From Metabacillus litoralis (GTDB lineage: Bacteria > Bacillota > Bacilli > Bacillales > Bacillaceae): a stretch of DNA of 64,000 bases. Below the pieces are notes generated by a model. That model was not told where the DNA came from and did no database searches. It worked only from the letters and a program-made list of their open reading frames with translations. Shown here piece after piece: positions 18,286-27,025 of this stretch. The translations under genes were made by a program, and so were the position numbers. The first letter of the stretch is position 1; the number at the start of each line of letters is the position of its first letter. The stretch spans positions 5,166,625-5,230,624 of the forward strand of contig NZ_CP033043.1 of NCBI RefSeq assembly GCF_003667825.1, given 5' to 3'.

Positions 18286-18400
18286 GAGTGCTTGGAAGAA
18301 TATTTAATTAATGGTAGTTCTATCTCTGTTGTGTTGGATATACATAAGGATATAGATGTTTGTTATAATAAAGTCAAGCCAAATATTGGAGGTATTTGAA

Positions 18401-18808
18401 TTGGATAGTAAAATTCAGGAAAAAATAAGAAATTTTCTAGTAGAAAAGATTTCTCCAAATTTAATTTACATATTTGGTTCGACAGTAAAAGGAACAGCGA
18501 GTAAGAAAAGTGATATTGATATAGCATATCTTTCTAACCAAAAGATGGATGAATACGAGACCTTTATGTTAGCTCAAGAACTAGCTAGTAAAATAAATAT
18601 TGATGTAGATTTAATTGATTTAAGGAAAGCTTCAACTGTATTTCAAAGTCAAGTTGTTAGTACAGGTAAGGTTATCTACTGTTTAAATGATGAAGTTAGA
18701 ATGAATTTTGAAATGATGACCTTAAAAATGTATGCAAAATTAAATGAAGAACGGCAAAGTATTATTGATAAAGTAGAGGAAAGTGGGTCTGTTTTCCATG
18801 AAGAATGA
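18401..18808 (+). CDS. mntA: MntA-type nucleotidyltransferase antitoxin
   Basis: This minimal nucleotidyltransferase of 135 aa has the hallmark GS-x10-DxD signature: Gly26-Ser27 then Asp38 and Asp40 in SDIDIAYL, with a further acidic strand IDVDLIDL. In type VII toxin-antitoxin systems MntA adds AMP to the HepT toxin and silences it. I chose TTG 18401, which has TGGAGGT seven bases upstream; an in-frame start at 18356 lacks such a site. The stop overlaps the start of hepT (ATGAAGAATGA), the standard coupled arrangement. The pair lies just after the lyase-operon terminator, between catabolic and transport genes. Confidence 0.9.
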   Translation: MDSKIQEKIRNFLVEKISPNLIYIFGSTVKGTASKKSDIDIAYLSNQKMDEYETFMLAQELASKINIDVDLIDLRKASTVFQSQVVSTGKVIYCLNDEVRMNFEMMTLKMYAKLNEERQSIIDKVEESGSVFHEE

Positions 18809-19199
18809 CGTTGTTTTGAATAAGATAAGTATAATTGAACGATGTGTAAAGAGAGTTTGTCAAGAATATGAAAATAACCCAGAAAATCTAAAAAATTTTA
18901 CAAAACAAGACTCTATTATACTCAACCTGCAACGTGCATGTGAAGCAAGTATTGATTTGGCAATGCATATAGTTGCTGAAAAGAAACTTGGTTTACCACA
19001 AAGCAGTCGAGAAGCTTTTACATTACTGGAAAAGGCAAATATCATTACTCCCTCCCTTGAACAAAGAATGAAAGCAATGGTAGGATTTAGAAATATTGCT
19101 GTCCATGATTACCAAGAGATAAACTTAGTTATCTTACAAAAAATTGTAGAAGAACATCTACTAGATTTCACGGACTATACTAAAACCTTATTACGATAA
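18798..19199 (+). CDS. hepT: HepT-type HEPN toxin (DUF86)
   Basis: This HEPN-domain protein of 133 aa is the toxin partner of MntA. The RNase/AMPylation motif R-x4-H-x-Y is present as Arg98, His103 and Tyr105 in FRNIAVHDYQ, and the mostly helical sequence is full length. HepT toxins act as RNases until MntA adenylates the motif tyrosine. I chose ATG 18798, which overlaps the end of mntA by 11 bases; a GTG at 18783 is possible but has poor spacing to its ribosome site. An intact motif in both partners suggests a functional module. Confidence 0.9.
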   Translation: MKNDVVLNKISIIERCVKRVCQEYENNPENLKNFTKQDSIILNLQRACEASIDLAMHIVAEKKLGLPQSSREAFTLLEKANIITPSLEQRMKAMVGFRNIAVHDYQEINLVILQKIVEEHLLDFTDYTKTLLR

Positions 19200-19237
19200 A
19201 TAGTACTGTTATTATTTTGAGAAAACGGATGCAAATG

Positions 19238-19284
19238 AAACGTCATAAACCTCCTTTTTACAAAAGTAGGTGAGACGTTTTTAT
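19238..19284 (+). terminator. Terminator after hepT
   Basis: AAACGTC (upstream arm) and GACGTTT (downstream arm), with an inner ACCTCC / GGTG pairing, are followed by a T run. It ends the mntA-hepT transcript. Confidence 0.75.
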
Positions 19285-19740
19285 TTTTTTATCTATGAAC
19301 CTATAGTAATTGGAATGGATTTATGCACAGTGCGAATGTTGGTGCATACTATTATGATCTCTTTACAAAAAACTTATCATTTTTTTAAAGGCTACTCTAA
19401 ATCTATTTTTCAATATATGTAGTTTGAATATAACTAAGAAAGGGTAAGAGTTATCATATCAATTTTTCATTTGATTTCCCTCCTGATAAGGAAGCTTTTG
19501 CAAATATGTCTCTCCAAATTAAGCTTTTCTACCACGATTAGAAATTTTATTGCAATTTGTATTAATATGCAGTCAATATGAGCGGTAAGGATAGAAAAAT
19601 TCTATAGAGAGCTGGAGTTCAACAAGAAAATTGTAATAAACATACTGATTTATGTTTATTTATAAACATCTTAATCTAGAAAAATTTGCGATATATCTTA
19701 AGCTAGGACATAATTAATAGTTGAAAATATCATATGAGGT
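19285..19740 (+). other. Non-coding gap before opuD
   Basis: This AT-rich stretch of about 450 bases has no convincing gene, hairpin array or RNA gene. It must hold the opuD promoter; TATA-like hexamers are too many to choose one. Osmoregulated promoters of this family often have extended upstream AT tracts, but nothing here decides it. Confidence 0.5.
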
Positions 19741-19748
19741 GAAAATTT

Positions 19749-21287
19749 GTGAACAAAGTTAGTTCAGTTTTTTGGTACGCACTCGCGATTTGTGTTGTAC
19801 TAGTTGTTTGGGGAGCGGTGTCTCCAGAGCATTTACAGACTTTGACGTCAAATCTAACGTCGTATATATCAGAAGCCTTTGGGTGGTACTATTTATTACT
19901 CATCATGTTGTTACTAGCTTTCTGTATATATTTAATGTTTTCCAGGTTTGGAAAAATCAAATTGGGTAAAGAAGATGAAAAACCGGAATTTAGTAAACTT
20001 TCATGGTTCGCGATGTTATTTAGTGCAGGAATGGGGATGGGATTGGTTTTTTGGACGACTGCTGAACCTATTTCTCATGCGTTTAAAAGTCCGCCGAGAT
20101 TTGAACCTGGTTCTGATGAGGCGATCAAACAATCGCTGCAATATTCCTTTTTTCATTGGGGAGTTCACGCCTGGGCAGTATATGGCGTTGTTGCGTTAGT
20201 TTTAGCTTACTTTAAGTTTCGTAAAGGATATCCTGGATTAATAAGTGCAACACTTATACCTATATTCGGCGAAAGAAGAATGCGTGGTATGCTGGGGAAA
20301 TTAATTGATACTCTTGCAATCTTCGCTACAGTCGTAGGTGTCGCTTCCACTCTTGGTTTCGGTTCAGCGCAAATTAACGGTGGATTAGCTTATCTATTTG
20401 ATACGCCAAACAATTATGGGATGCAGTTATTAATTCTTGCCATTTCAACCGTACTGTTTATCTTCTCAGCATGGTCAGGAATTGGAAAAGGGATAAAATA
20501 TTTGAGTAATATCAATATGGGTCTGGGGTTTGCTCTTCTGTTAATCCTGTTCATTGTAGGTCCAACACTATATATCCTGAATATGTTTACAACAACACTT
20601 GGTGGATATATTACCAATTTCTTTGATATGAGTTTCCGTCTTTCTCCACTAAATGAAGATGGTCGTTCGTGGATTGATGGCTGGACGATTTTTTATTGGG
20701 CATGGTGGGTTTCATGGGCACCTTTTGTAGGGATCTTTATCGCCCGTGTGTCTAAGGGAAGAACTGTTAAGGAATTTTTATTAGGTGTTCTTATTGTCCC
20801 GGCACTCGTTTGCTTTATCTTTTTTGCTGTATTCGGTGTATCCGCCTTGAATATCGAGCAAAATGGAATTGATGCTATTTCTAAGTATTCTCTTGAAACC
20901 ACCACATTTGGGGTTCTCCAGCATTACCCACTTGGAGATTTTATGGCATTCTTAACAATAGTCGTTATTGCGATCTTTTTTATCACATCAGCTGATTCAG
21001 CAACATTTGTTCTAGGGGTGTTAAGTACAGGGGGATCAATTAATCCGGCAAATCCGGTTAAGGTCACTTGGGGACTTGCAATGTCTGCGATGGCAGCTAT
21101 AATTGTTTACTTTGGCGGCACGCAGGGGCTGCAGAATATGCTAATTATTGCTGCTCTTCCGTTTTCTGTCGTGATGATCCTGATGTGTGCTTCCTTTTAT
21201 AAGGCAGCCCATCAGGAAATTGAAAAAAGAGTAAAAATAAAGGAAAAGAAGAAAAGAGAACCAACGAGTAGTCAAATAATAAGTTAA
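19749..21287 (+). CDS. opuD: BCCT-family glycine betaine transporter, OpuD-like
   Basis: This 512-aa secondary transporter has 12 predicted membrane helices and drives Na+-coupled uptake of glycine betaine or related compatible solutes. The betaine-choline-carnitine transporter signature is clear: MGMGLVFWTTAEPISH near residue 95 and the Trp-rich WAWWVSWAPFVGIFIARVSKG near 315-335. A charged C-terminal tail (KRVKIKEKKKREPTS) could sense ionic strength, as known for the family. The start is GTG 19749 behind GAGGTGAAAA. Length equals Bacillus subtilis OpuD. It is monocistronic and close to the opuA operon at 28-31 kb, so the window carries two osmoprotectant uptake systems. Confidence 0.92.
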   Translation: MNKVSSVFWYALAICVVLVVWGAVSPEHLQTLTSNLTSYISEAFGWYYLLLIMLLLAFCIYLMFSRFGKIKLGKEDEKPEFSKLSWFAMLFSAGMGMGLVFWTTAEPISHAFKSPPRFEPGSDEAIKQSLQYSFFHWGVHAWAVYGVVALVLAYFKFRKGYPGLISATLIPIFGERRMRGMLGKLIDTLAIFATVVGVASTLGFGSAQINGGLAYLFDTPNNYGMQLLILAISTVLFIFSAWSGIGKGIKYLSNINMGLGFALLLILFIVGPTLYILNMFTTTLGGYITNFFDMSFRLSPLNEDGRSWIDGWTIFYWAWWVSWAPFVGIFIARVSKGRTVKEFLLGVLIVPALVCFIFFAVFGVSALNIEQNGIDAISKYSLETTTFGVLQHYPLGDFMAFLTIVVIAIFFITSADSATFVLGVLSTGGSINPANPVKVTWGLAMSAMAAIIVYFGGTQGLQNMLIIAALPFSVVMILMCASFYKAAHQEIEKRVKIKEKKKREPTSSQIIS

Positions 21288-21390
21288 TGTTGTCTAATAA
21301 TGTACCACCTTAAGAAGGCTACTTTGATCAGCTGTTAGCTAAAATAAACATAATTTCAAGTTACATTCTTAATTCTATAGGGTATAAAGT

Positions 21391-21434
21391 AGAAAGCTTC
21401 AATTCTCAGTTTAAAAGAATTGAAGCTTTTTTAT
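21391..21434. terminator. Bidirectional terminator between opuD and the SEDS genes
   Basis: AAAGCTTCAATTCT and AGAATTGAAGCTTT form a 14-bp perfect stem with a nine-base loop; a T run follows on the plus strand and an A-rich lead gives weaker T content on the minus strand. It can end both the opuD transcript and the convergent SEDS transcript. Confidence 0.85.
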
Positions 21435-21452
21435 TGTATGAGATAAGTAAAC

Positions 21453-22577
21453 TTATAAAGAAAATTGACCTTTACTGTCTCTTGCACTTGAAGATAAATT
21501 CACCAATATGCCTGCTGAAAATAACATGAATACTAGTGAGGAACCACCATAACTGATAAAAGGTAGAGTTATCCCTGTAATAGGGATTAACCCTGAAACA
21601 GCACCTAAATTGAAAATTACTTGAATCATGATTTGAAAAGTAAGACCAATAGCTAATAATTTAGGAAAAGCGTTTGTATGTTTCCTTGCAGTAGATACCC
21701 CACGAAGCATGATAAATAAATATAAAATCGTTACGAATAATAATCCAAATATGCCTAGTTCCTCCAAGATAACAGCCATAATAAAGTCTGTATGAGCTTC
21801 AGGAAGATATCCTAGCTTTTGGATACTATTACCTAAACCTCTTCCCAACACCCCTCCGGATTCAATTGCATAAAAGGACTGTATTAATTGGTATCCATCA
21901 CCTAGTGGGTCATCAAAAGGGTTTAGGAAGGACATTAGTCTTCGTAAACGATATGGTGCTGTTATAGCAAAAAAACTCACACCTACTAGTGCTGAACTGC
22001 CTAAAATAAACAAGTGTATTTTCCTCACACCAGAACATAAAAGAATAATACCACAGGTGAGAAGAATGGAAGTAGCTGTTCCTAAATCCGGTTGCTTTAG
22101 TATTAATAGAAAAACAGATGCCAAAACAAAAAGCGGAGGTAAAACACCTCTATTAAAGTCATGCAGGTAAGTTTGTTTTTTAGCATAAATGTAGGCGAAG
22201 TAGATAGCCATTAGTAGTTTGACAGCTTCAGAGGGCTGTATAACGAATATCCCAAGCTGAATCCATCTCTGAGAGTTATTTCGCTCCACTCCAATACCTG
22301 GAAATAACACTAACAATAACAACATAATTGAGAGCATGACGAATAAAGGGCTAAGTTTTCCATACAATCGATAGGGTAAGATTGAATTAATAATAAAAAC
22401 AATAGAACCTATCAAAAACCACCGAAGTTGTTTTGAAAAGAAATAGGTAGGATCTTGATATTTAATTATTCCTATTGGGTAACTCGCACTATAAACCATG
22501 ATGAGCCCGAACATACATAACATAAGAAAAGCAAAAAATAATGGAAAATCTACTTTTCTAAAATATTTTAAGACCAT
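21453..22577 (-). CDS. SEDS-family glycosyltransferase (FtsW/RodA/SpoVE), distal gene
   Basis: This integral-membrane peptidoglycan polymerase of 374 aa has about ten predicted helices. Conserved SEDS features are NNSQRWIQLG near residue 100, QPSE at 114, KQPDLGTA at 161, the catalytic-loop Asp264 in LPEAHTDFI, and GITLPFISYGGSS near the end. It polymerises glycan strands from lipid II, normally with a class B PBP partner, none of which is encoded nearby. It lies 40 bases after a second SEDS gene on the same strand, with GGTGG before ATG 22577. Length fits SpoVE/FtsW more than the longer RodA proteins, but paralogue identity cannot be fixed. Confidence 0.92.
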   Translation of the reverse strand: MVLKYFRKVDFPLFFAFLMLCMFGLIMVYSASYPIGIIKYQDPTYFFSKQLRWFLIGSIVFIINSILPYRLYGKLSPLFVMLSIMLLLLVLFPGIGVERNNSQRWIQLGIFVIQPSEAVKLLMAIYFAYIYAKKQTYLHDFNRGVLPPLFVLASVFLLILKQPDLGTATSILLTCGIILLCSGVRKIHLFILGSSALVGVSFFAITAPYRLRRLMSFLNPFDDPLGDGYQLIQSFYAIESGGVLGRGLGNSIQKLGYLPEAHTDFIMAVILEELGIFGLLFVTILYLFIMLRGVSTARKHTNAFPKLLAIGLTFQIMIQVIFNLGAVSGLIPITGITLPFISYGGSSLVFMLFSAGILVNLSSSARDSKGQFSL

Positions 22578-22617
22578 TTAACCACCTACTTGTATCGGTT
22601 TTAATATGAATTCATGC

Positions 22618-23763
22618 TTAACTAAACATATAATTTCTTGTTCGAATATTGACACTTAAAACTAATCCAATCGCAATCATATTGGTTAGCAGTGCACTTC
22701 CTCCATAACTCACAAACGGCAGGGCTAATCCGGTAATCGGCATCATACCAATAGTCATTGCTATATTTTGAAATGTTTGAAAGCTTAATAGCCCAACAGT
22801 TCCTATACATATATAAAATCCATAAACACTATTTGAATGGATAGCAATCTTGATAATTCGATACATTAATAAGAAGTACAAGCTAATAAAAATACTAGCT
22901 CCAATAAATCCAAATTCTTCCCCGATAACAGAAAAAATGAAGTCTGTATGTGCTTCAGGTATTCTTCCACTTTGTACTTGTATTCCTTGGTTATACCCTG
23001 TTCCGGTAAGCTGACCTGACCCTATACCTTGAATTGCTTGTATCAATTGATAACCAAAACTAGATGCATATTCATAGGGACTTAACCAGCCATATATCCG
23101 ATCTAATTGGTGAGGTTTTATAATTTTGATAAATACACTAAAAAAATGATTGTGTAGGTAAACTAACAAAAAAATGAATCCCATAATATTAGCAGATAAA
23201 AAAAGGATCATGAGATAGGAAATTCGTGAAACAATTAGTAAAGTATAGAATACGGCTCCGATGACTAGAGCAGACCCTAAATCAGGCTGAACTAGAATTA
23301 AATAGAAGGGGATAATAGTAATGAGAATTAACTTTAAGGTGATCGGTATACTAGCCTTAAATGAAAGTCTTTCGTTATCGGATTTATTTAAGATCGCTGC
23401 AGAGAATATGATTAAGAACACCTTCATAAATTCAGAGGGCTGTAACTCAAAAAGCCCTAAATTGATCCAACGTTGTGAACCATTTTTGTATGTACCGAAA
23501 AAATGGACGATAATTAACAAAAAGATACAAAATACATATAAAGGTTTAGCCATTCGTTCAAGAAGTTCAAAATCAAATGAAGCCACACTTACCATGACAA
23601 TTATTCCAATGACATACCATATTGCCTGTCTCTTCACAAAGTAAAAGGGATCATGTGTTTGATACTGACCCGAGCCACTATACACTGCCAACAAACTAAA
23701 AATAAATAATCCAAATAAGATAAATAATAAGTAGTAATCAATCTGGTTTTCTTGTTGTTTCAA
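22618..23763 (-). CDS. SEDS-family glycosyltransferase (FtsW/RodA/SpoVE), proximal gene
   Basis: This is a second SEDS polymerase of 381 aa, transcribed first. It has about ten membrane helices, KNGSQRWINLG near residue 93, LQPSEFMK at 108, VQPDLGSA at 158, catalytic-loop Asp274 in IPEAHTDFI, and MMPITGLALPFVSYGGSA near the end. It is related to the downstream gene but clearly diverged, so the duplication is old or the two were joined secondarily. The start is TTG 23763 with AAAAAGGG about 12 bases upstream. A consensus promoter that overlaps an operator-like palindrome lies at 23930-23959, divergent from the Xre-DUF1232 gene. This suggests the pair is switched rather than constitutive. Confidence 0.92.
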   Translation of the reverse strand: MKQQENQIDYYLLFILFGLFIFSLLAVYSGSGQYQTHDPFYFVKRQAIWYVIGIIVMVSVASFDFELLERMAKPLYVFCIFLLIIVHFFGTYKNGSQRWINLGLFELQPSEFMKVFLIIFSAAILNKSDNERLSFKASIPITLKLILITIIPFYLILVQPDLGSALVIGAVFYTLLIVSRISYLMILFLSANIMGFIFLLVYLHNHFFSVFIKIIKPHQLDRIYGWLSPYEYASSFGYQLIQAIQGIGSGQLTGTGYNQGIQVQSGRIPEAHTDFIFSVIGEEFGFIGASIFISLYFLLMYRIIKIAIHSNSVYGFYICIGTVGLLSFQTFQNIAMTIGMMPITGLALPFVSYGGSALLTNMIAIGLVLSVNIRTRNYMFS

Positions 23764-23929
23764 AACTATTCAGCCCTTTTTTCATTAAACTATTACAATA
23801 TTTTTTCTTGAAAGTAGATCGCCAAACAATAAGTAACGCTAGACTAGTAATTAATGTAGATTCATAAAGTTGATCACAAAATGCAAGTAAGTGATGATCA
23901 TAGGAAATAATAGACTATAAGCACGTTTC

Positions 23930-23985
23930 ACTATAAAAGAGTGTTGACAAAATGTCAACGAAATAGATTTACTTTTGTCAACAAA
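23930..23985 (-). promoter_or_regulatory. SEDS-operon promoter overlapped by GTTGACA operators
   Basis: On the minus strand TTGACA (23958-23953), a 17-base spacer and TATAGT (23935-23930) form a near-perfect SigA promoter. Its -35 lies inside the 17-bp palindrome GTTGACA-AAA-TGTCAAC (23943-23959). A half-site TTGTCAAC is at 23976-23983. A repressor bound here would directly block RNA polymerase. Confidence 0.75.
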
Positions 23986-24070
23986 CCTTTTTGAATTAAT
24001 TGAGTAAAGGTTAACATGAGCATCTTAACGATCATTATTTAGAGTGCACTATAAAAAAACCTGGATTATA

Positions 24071-24144
24071 TGTTGACAATTTGTCAAATAATATATATAT
24101 TGCTTATAGATTTGTTGACAAACATTGTCCATTGCTTCTACATA
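24071..24144 (+). promoter_or_regulatory. Promoter and operators of the Xre-DUF1232 gene
   Basis: TGTTGACAATTTGTCAA (24071-24087) repeats the operator seen at 23943-23959. GTTGACAAACATTGTCC (24114-24130) is a third, imperfect copy whose TTGACA can serve as -35, with TACATA at 24139-24144 as a weak -10. The start codon at 24169 is 39 bases past the third copy. The arrangement points to self-repression. Confidence 0.65.
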
Positions 24145-24168
24145 ACCCTGATTGAAAGGATAGAAAAA

Positions 24169-24816
24169 ATGTCAGATAAAAATATAGAAAACGAACTTGG
24201 ACTATTATTGAAGAAATTATTAAAAGAAAGATCGATTTCGATGAGAAAACTTAGTGAACTTACAGAAATTGACACAGCAACAATTTCGAGGATTGTTAAT
24301 GGTAAACGGAAGGCAAAGCCTGAACATTTACAAAAGTTTTCTGAATGTTTTGGAGTACCTATCTCTGATTTTTTTATTGCTGCAGGGTTCCAAAATGAAG
24401 AAAAAAAGGAACTAGATCAGCCAGATATCTTTATGTCTGTTGAGAATATTCAAAGCTTACTTGAGTCCTCTAATGTTATGGAGAACAAGTTTAGTATTGG
24501 TGAGGTTGAACAGCAATTAGCTAATTTTGAAAAATATGTGCAGACAGAAGAGGGGAAAGAAAATATTTTGGAGAGCTTTACTGATAAGCTGAAAAAAACT
24601 GGGAGCATTGGTCCCTTCATAAATCAACTAAAGGATTTGTATGAAAAATTCCGGTTTAAAAAGGGAACACCTAAGGAATTAGTCATGATTGGGAGTGCAT
24701 TAATCTACTTTATTGTATCAGTGGATGTTATTCCGGATTATATTTTTCCGCTTGGATATATTGATGATGCAATGGCTATTCAGATCATCACAAACGTCCT
24801 AAAGATAAAGTCGTAA
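24169..24816 (+). CDS. Xre-family repressor with C-terminal DUF1232
   Basis: This is a 215-aa fusion. An N-terminal Cro/C1-type helix-turn-helix (residues 10-65, with MRKLSELTEIDTATISRIVNGKRKAKPEHL) is followed by a charged linker and a C-terminal DUF1232 segment (LVMIGSALIYFIVSVDVIPDYIFPLGYIDDAMAI). The latter is a short hydrophobic hairpin often found in membrane-associated proteins. I prefer ATG 24169, which has GAAAGGA eight bases upstream, over 24070, which runs through the operators. Three to four GTTGACA-type operator copies between this gene and the divergent SEDS pair make it the probable repressor of both. The DUF1232 part might tie DNA binding to the membrane or to an envelope signal; that is speculative. 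Confidence 0.87.
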   Translation: MSDKNIENELGLLLKKLLKERSISMRKLSELTEIDTATISRIVNGKRKAKPEHLQKFSECFGVPISDFFIAAGFQNEEKKELDQPDIFMSVENIQSLLESSNVMENKFSIGEVEQQLANFEKYVQTEEGKENILESFTDKLKKTGSIGPFINQLKDLYEKFRFKKGTPKELVMIGSALIYFIVSVDVIPDYIFPLGYIDDAMAIQIITNVLKIKS

Positions 24817-24937
24817 GTATCGGTCCAAGAGATATAAAACGGATTGTTACTAGTAATGAATAATCGGTACTTTAAGTAATAACTTTTGATATTTTTTTAC
24901 GTGTATTGGTGTAAAAACGCAGAAGTAGGTGTGAAAG

Positions 24938-25867
24938 ATGGAGAGGACTAGTCGAAGAAAGACGCGTAAGAGAGGGAAAAGGATATTTCTAATTATTTTT
25001 ATTATATTGTTTGGTTGTGTAAGTGCTTATGCAACGTATCAATATAAACAAGGGCTTTCACTTGCTAGTGATGGGAAATTTCTCGAAGATGCTGAGCAAG
25101 TTTTTCATGGTGAAGATGTAAAGTTAGGAAAAATCAATGTACTCTTATTGGGGAGTGATTCCCGTGGTGAAGTAAATGCTAGAACTGATACAATCATGAT
25201 TGCCCAATATGATCAAAAGGCACACGAATCAAAGTTAATTTCTATTATGAGAGACATTTATGTAACGATACCAGGACATGGTAAGCAAAAAATAAATGCT
25301 GCTTATGCATTTGGAGGACCAGAACTTCTTAGACAAACAATAAAAGAAAACTTTCAGATCGATATAAACTACTATGCTGTGGTTGATTTTGAGGGATTTT
25401 CTAAGATCGCAGATGTTCTAGCGCCAGGTGGGATTGAGGTAGATGTCCCTTATGAAATGTCTCATGGTATTGGGATAACAATAGAGCCAGGGACACAAAT
25501 TCTACATGGTAAAGAACTGCTAGGATATGTAAGGTTTAGGCATGACCGATTAAGTGATTTTGGTCGAGTTCAAAGGCAGCAAGAAATAATTGGAAAACTA
25601 AAAGAGGAATCTTTAAGCATTGGGACGATAATAAAGCTTCCGAAGCTTTTGGGTGTAATTGATCCTTATGTGGATACGAATATGGATTCGATAACCTTGT
25701 TAATGTTAGGAAAAGACTTAATTAAAAATCAATCAAATGACTTAACAACATTACGAATTCCTGTGGACGGCTCCTATACAAATGAGCGATATAATAATGT
25801 AGGTGCAGTTTTAAATATTGACCTTGAGGAAAATAAGTCTGCTATTGATCAATTTTTATCATCATAA
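24938..25867 (+). CDS. LytR-CpsA-Psr (LCP) family cell-wall glycopolymer transferase
   Basis: This 309-aa membrane-anchored enzyme attaches teichoic acid-type polymers to peptidoglycan. A short Arg/Lys-rich cytoplasmic tail (RRKTRKRGKR) precedes one signal-anchor helix at about residues 14-33; the LCP domain follows at about 60-220. Family residues are visible in LLGSDSRGEVNARTDTIMI, MRDIYVTIPGHGKQKINAAYAFGG (Arg and acidic Mg/phosphate ligands) and YVRFRHDRLSDFGRVQRQQEII. Start: ATG 24938 with TAGGTGTGAAAG upstream. It follows the Xre-DUF1232 gene in the same direction and may be part of the same envelope-related cluster. It resembles TagU-type proteins; the exact polymer is unknown. Confidence 0.92.
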   Translation: MERTSRRKTRKRGKRIFLIIFIILFGCVSAYATYQYKQGLSLASDGKFLEDAEQVFHGEDVKLGKINVLLLGSDSRGEVNARTDTIMIAQYDQKAHESKLISIMRDIYVTIPGHGKQKINAAYAFGGPELLRQTIKENFQIDINYYAVVDFEGFSKIADVLAPGGIEVDVPYEMSHGIGITIEPGTQILHGKELLGYVRFRHDRLSDFGRVQRQQEIIGKLKEESLSIGTIIKLPKLLGVIDPYVDTNMDSITLLMLGKDLIKNQSNDLTTLRIPVDGSYTNERYNNVGAVLNIDLEENKSAIDQFLSS

Positions 25868-25965
25868 GCAAATAGCTCGCGGTGTAGGCTATAAAGGAAT
25901 TAGAAGATTCTGCAACTACATAAAAGGAGAGGAGCCAGAACTCCCTCGTTTTTTTACATATAGAA

Positions 25966-25997
25966 CATGTTTGACTCTTAATTGTGTGTCAAACATG
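25966..25997. repeat. Inverted repeat between LCP and RpiR genes
   Basis: CATGTTTGAC (25966-25975) and GTCAAACATG (25988-25997) form a perfect 10-bp stem with a 12-base loop, ten bases from the RpiR gene stop. T-poor flanks on both sides make it a weak terminator; a T run just upstream (25949-25956) belongs to a smaller, imperfect GGAG / CTCC stem at 25930-25946. Confidence 0.55.
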
Positions 25998-26006
25998 ATA
26001 TGGATT

Positions 26007-26762
26007 TTATTCGTTTGATTTTTTATACACCCTTCTCGCTAATTCCTCAAGAATATAAATAACTGGAATTTGAGTTGTAATATTTGAAGTATCATAAAAT
26101 TCCTCAGTTACGTAGTAGGATACATTTTTATCTGATAGTTTGGCAATTGTCGATTGTTCGTTGTTGGTAATGCTTAGAATTTCACTATTTTTTTCTTTCA
26201 ACTTGTGAATGTGAGGGATCGTATACTCGTTTTCTCCAGACACGGACAAAGCAATGGTAATACTGTTTGTTAAGTTAGCATGAATGGGCATGTACCAATC
26301 TTTTAAGTATGTAGAAAACTTTCCTAAGCTCGAGAAATATCTAGCGCCGTATTCGGCAAGTGTTCCTGAACTGCCTATCCCAATGAAATATACATGGTTT
26401 GCTTGAAAAATAAAATCGGCGGCATCGTCTAGCTTAGATGTGAAATTATCATTTTGAGTACGCTCAAAAAACTCAGCTAACACATACTGGCCGCTTTTGA
26501 TGGTTGTTTCTTTCTTTTCATCAATTAATAGCTTTAGTTTTACTTTAAACTCTGAAAAGCCTTCGCAATTTAACTTCCTGCAAAAACGCATGATGGTTGA
26601 AGTGGACACGTGTGTCTCATCAGCGAGGTCACGGATACGCATATAAATGACTTTTTCTTTATTATGCATAACGTATTTGTAAACCAACATCTCTAGCTCA
26701 TTGAATGTTGCAATTACCTCATTTGTAAACAAATATTTCTCTCCCTCCATGTGAATTTTCAT
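26007..26762 (-). CDS. RpiR/MurR-family transcriptional regulator with SIS domain
   Basis: This 251-aa regulator has an N-terminal HTH_6 domain (residues 1-80, with LADETHVSTSTIMRFCRKLNCEGFSEFK) and a C-terminal SIS sugar-phosphate-binding domain (VYFIGIGSSGTLAEYGARYF near 130 and ITIALSVSGENEYTI near 175). Such proteins sense phosphosugars and control amino-sugar or sugar operons. No such operon is adjacent: the neighbours are an LCP protein and a small protein. Its target therefore lies elsewhere or it acts on nearby envelope genes. Start ATG 26762 follows GGAGGGAGAG on its strand. Ligand unknown. Confidence 0.9.
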   Translation of the reverse strand: MKIHMEGEKYLFTNEVIATFNELEMLVYKYVMHNKEKVIYMRIRDLADETHVSTSTIMRFCRKLNCEGFSEFKVKLKLLIDEKKETTIKSGQYVLAEFFERTQNDNFTSKLDDAADFIFQANHVYFIGIGSSGTLAEYGARYFSSLGKFSTYLKDWYMPIHANLTNSITIALSVSGENEYTIPHIHKLKEKNSEILSITNNEQSTIAKLSDKNVSYYVTEEFYDTSNITTQIPVIYILEELARRVYKKSNE

Positions 26763-26961
26763 TAGCTATTATACTTCAAAAGAGAAACACAGTGTTATTT
26801 TTATGAAACAAATGTCTTTAGTTGAAAACAAATCTAACGCTTTCAAAACTATATTGAACTTGTTTGCCATGACACTTCGTTCCTTCTGATAAAGTAGGAC
26901 AAAAGCTTGGATGAAGTACTTGAAGCGCATAAGAGTACTTACCAAAGTTTTTTCAGTTGTA

Positions 26962-26994
26962 TAAGAAAAGGCCTATGCGCAAGCATAGGCCTCT
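26962..26994 (-). terminator. Terminator of the small gene at 27026-27181
   Basis: AGGCCTATGC (26969-26978) and GCATAGGCCT (26983-26992) with a GCAA tetraloop; on the minus strand TTTTCTTAT follows. Strong stem, correct orientation. Confidence 0.85.
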
Positions 26995-27025
26995 TAAATA
27001 TCCCTATAGTTGATTGTCATTTATC

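Noticed and set aside
24070..24168. Upstream start for the Xre-DUF1232 protein
   Set aside because: It runs through the operator palindromes and adds a hydrophobic stretch with no ribosome site.
24169..24816. Prophage repressor / prophage edge
   Set aside because: The helix-turn-helix is phage-like, but no integrase, structural genes or attachment-site repeats are nearby, and the operators face SEDS genes.
26820..26850. Weak cre-like match near the RpiR gene
   Set aside because: Three mismatches to the consensus with no palindromic support; not enough to call.
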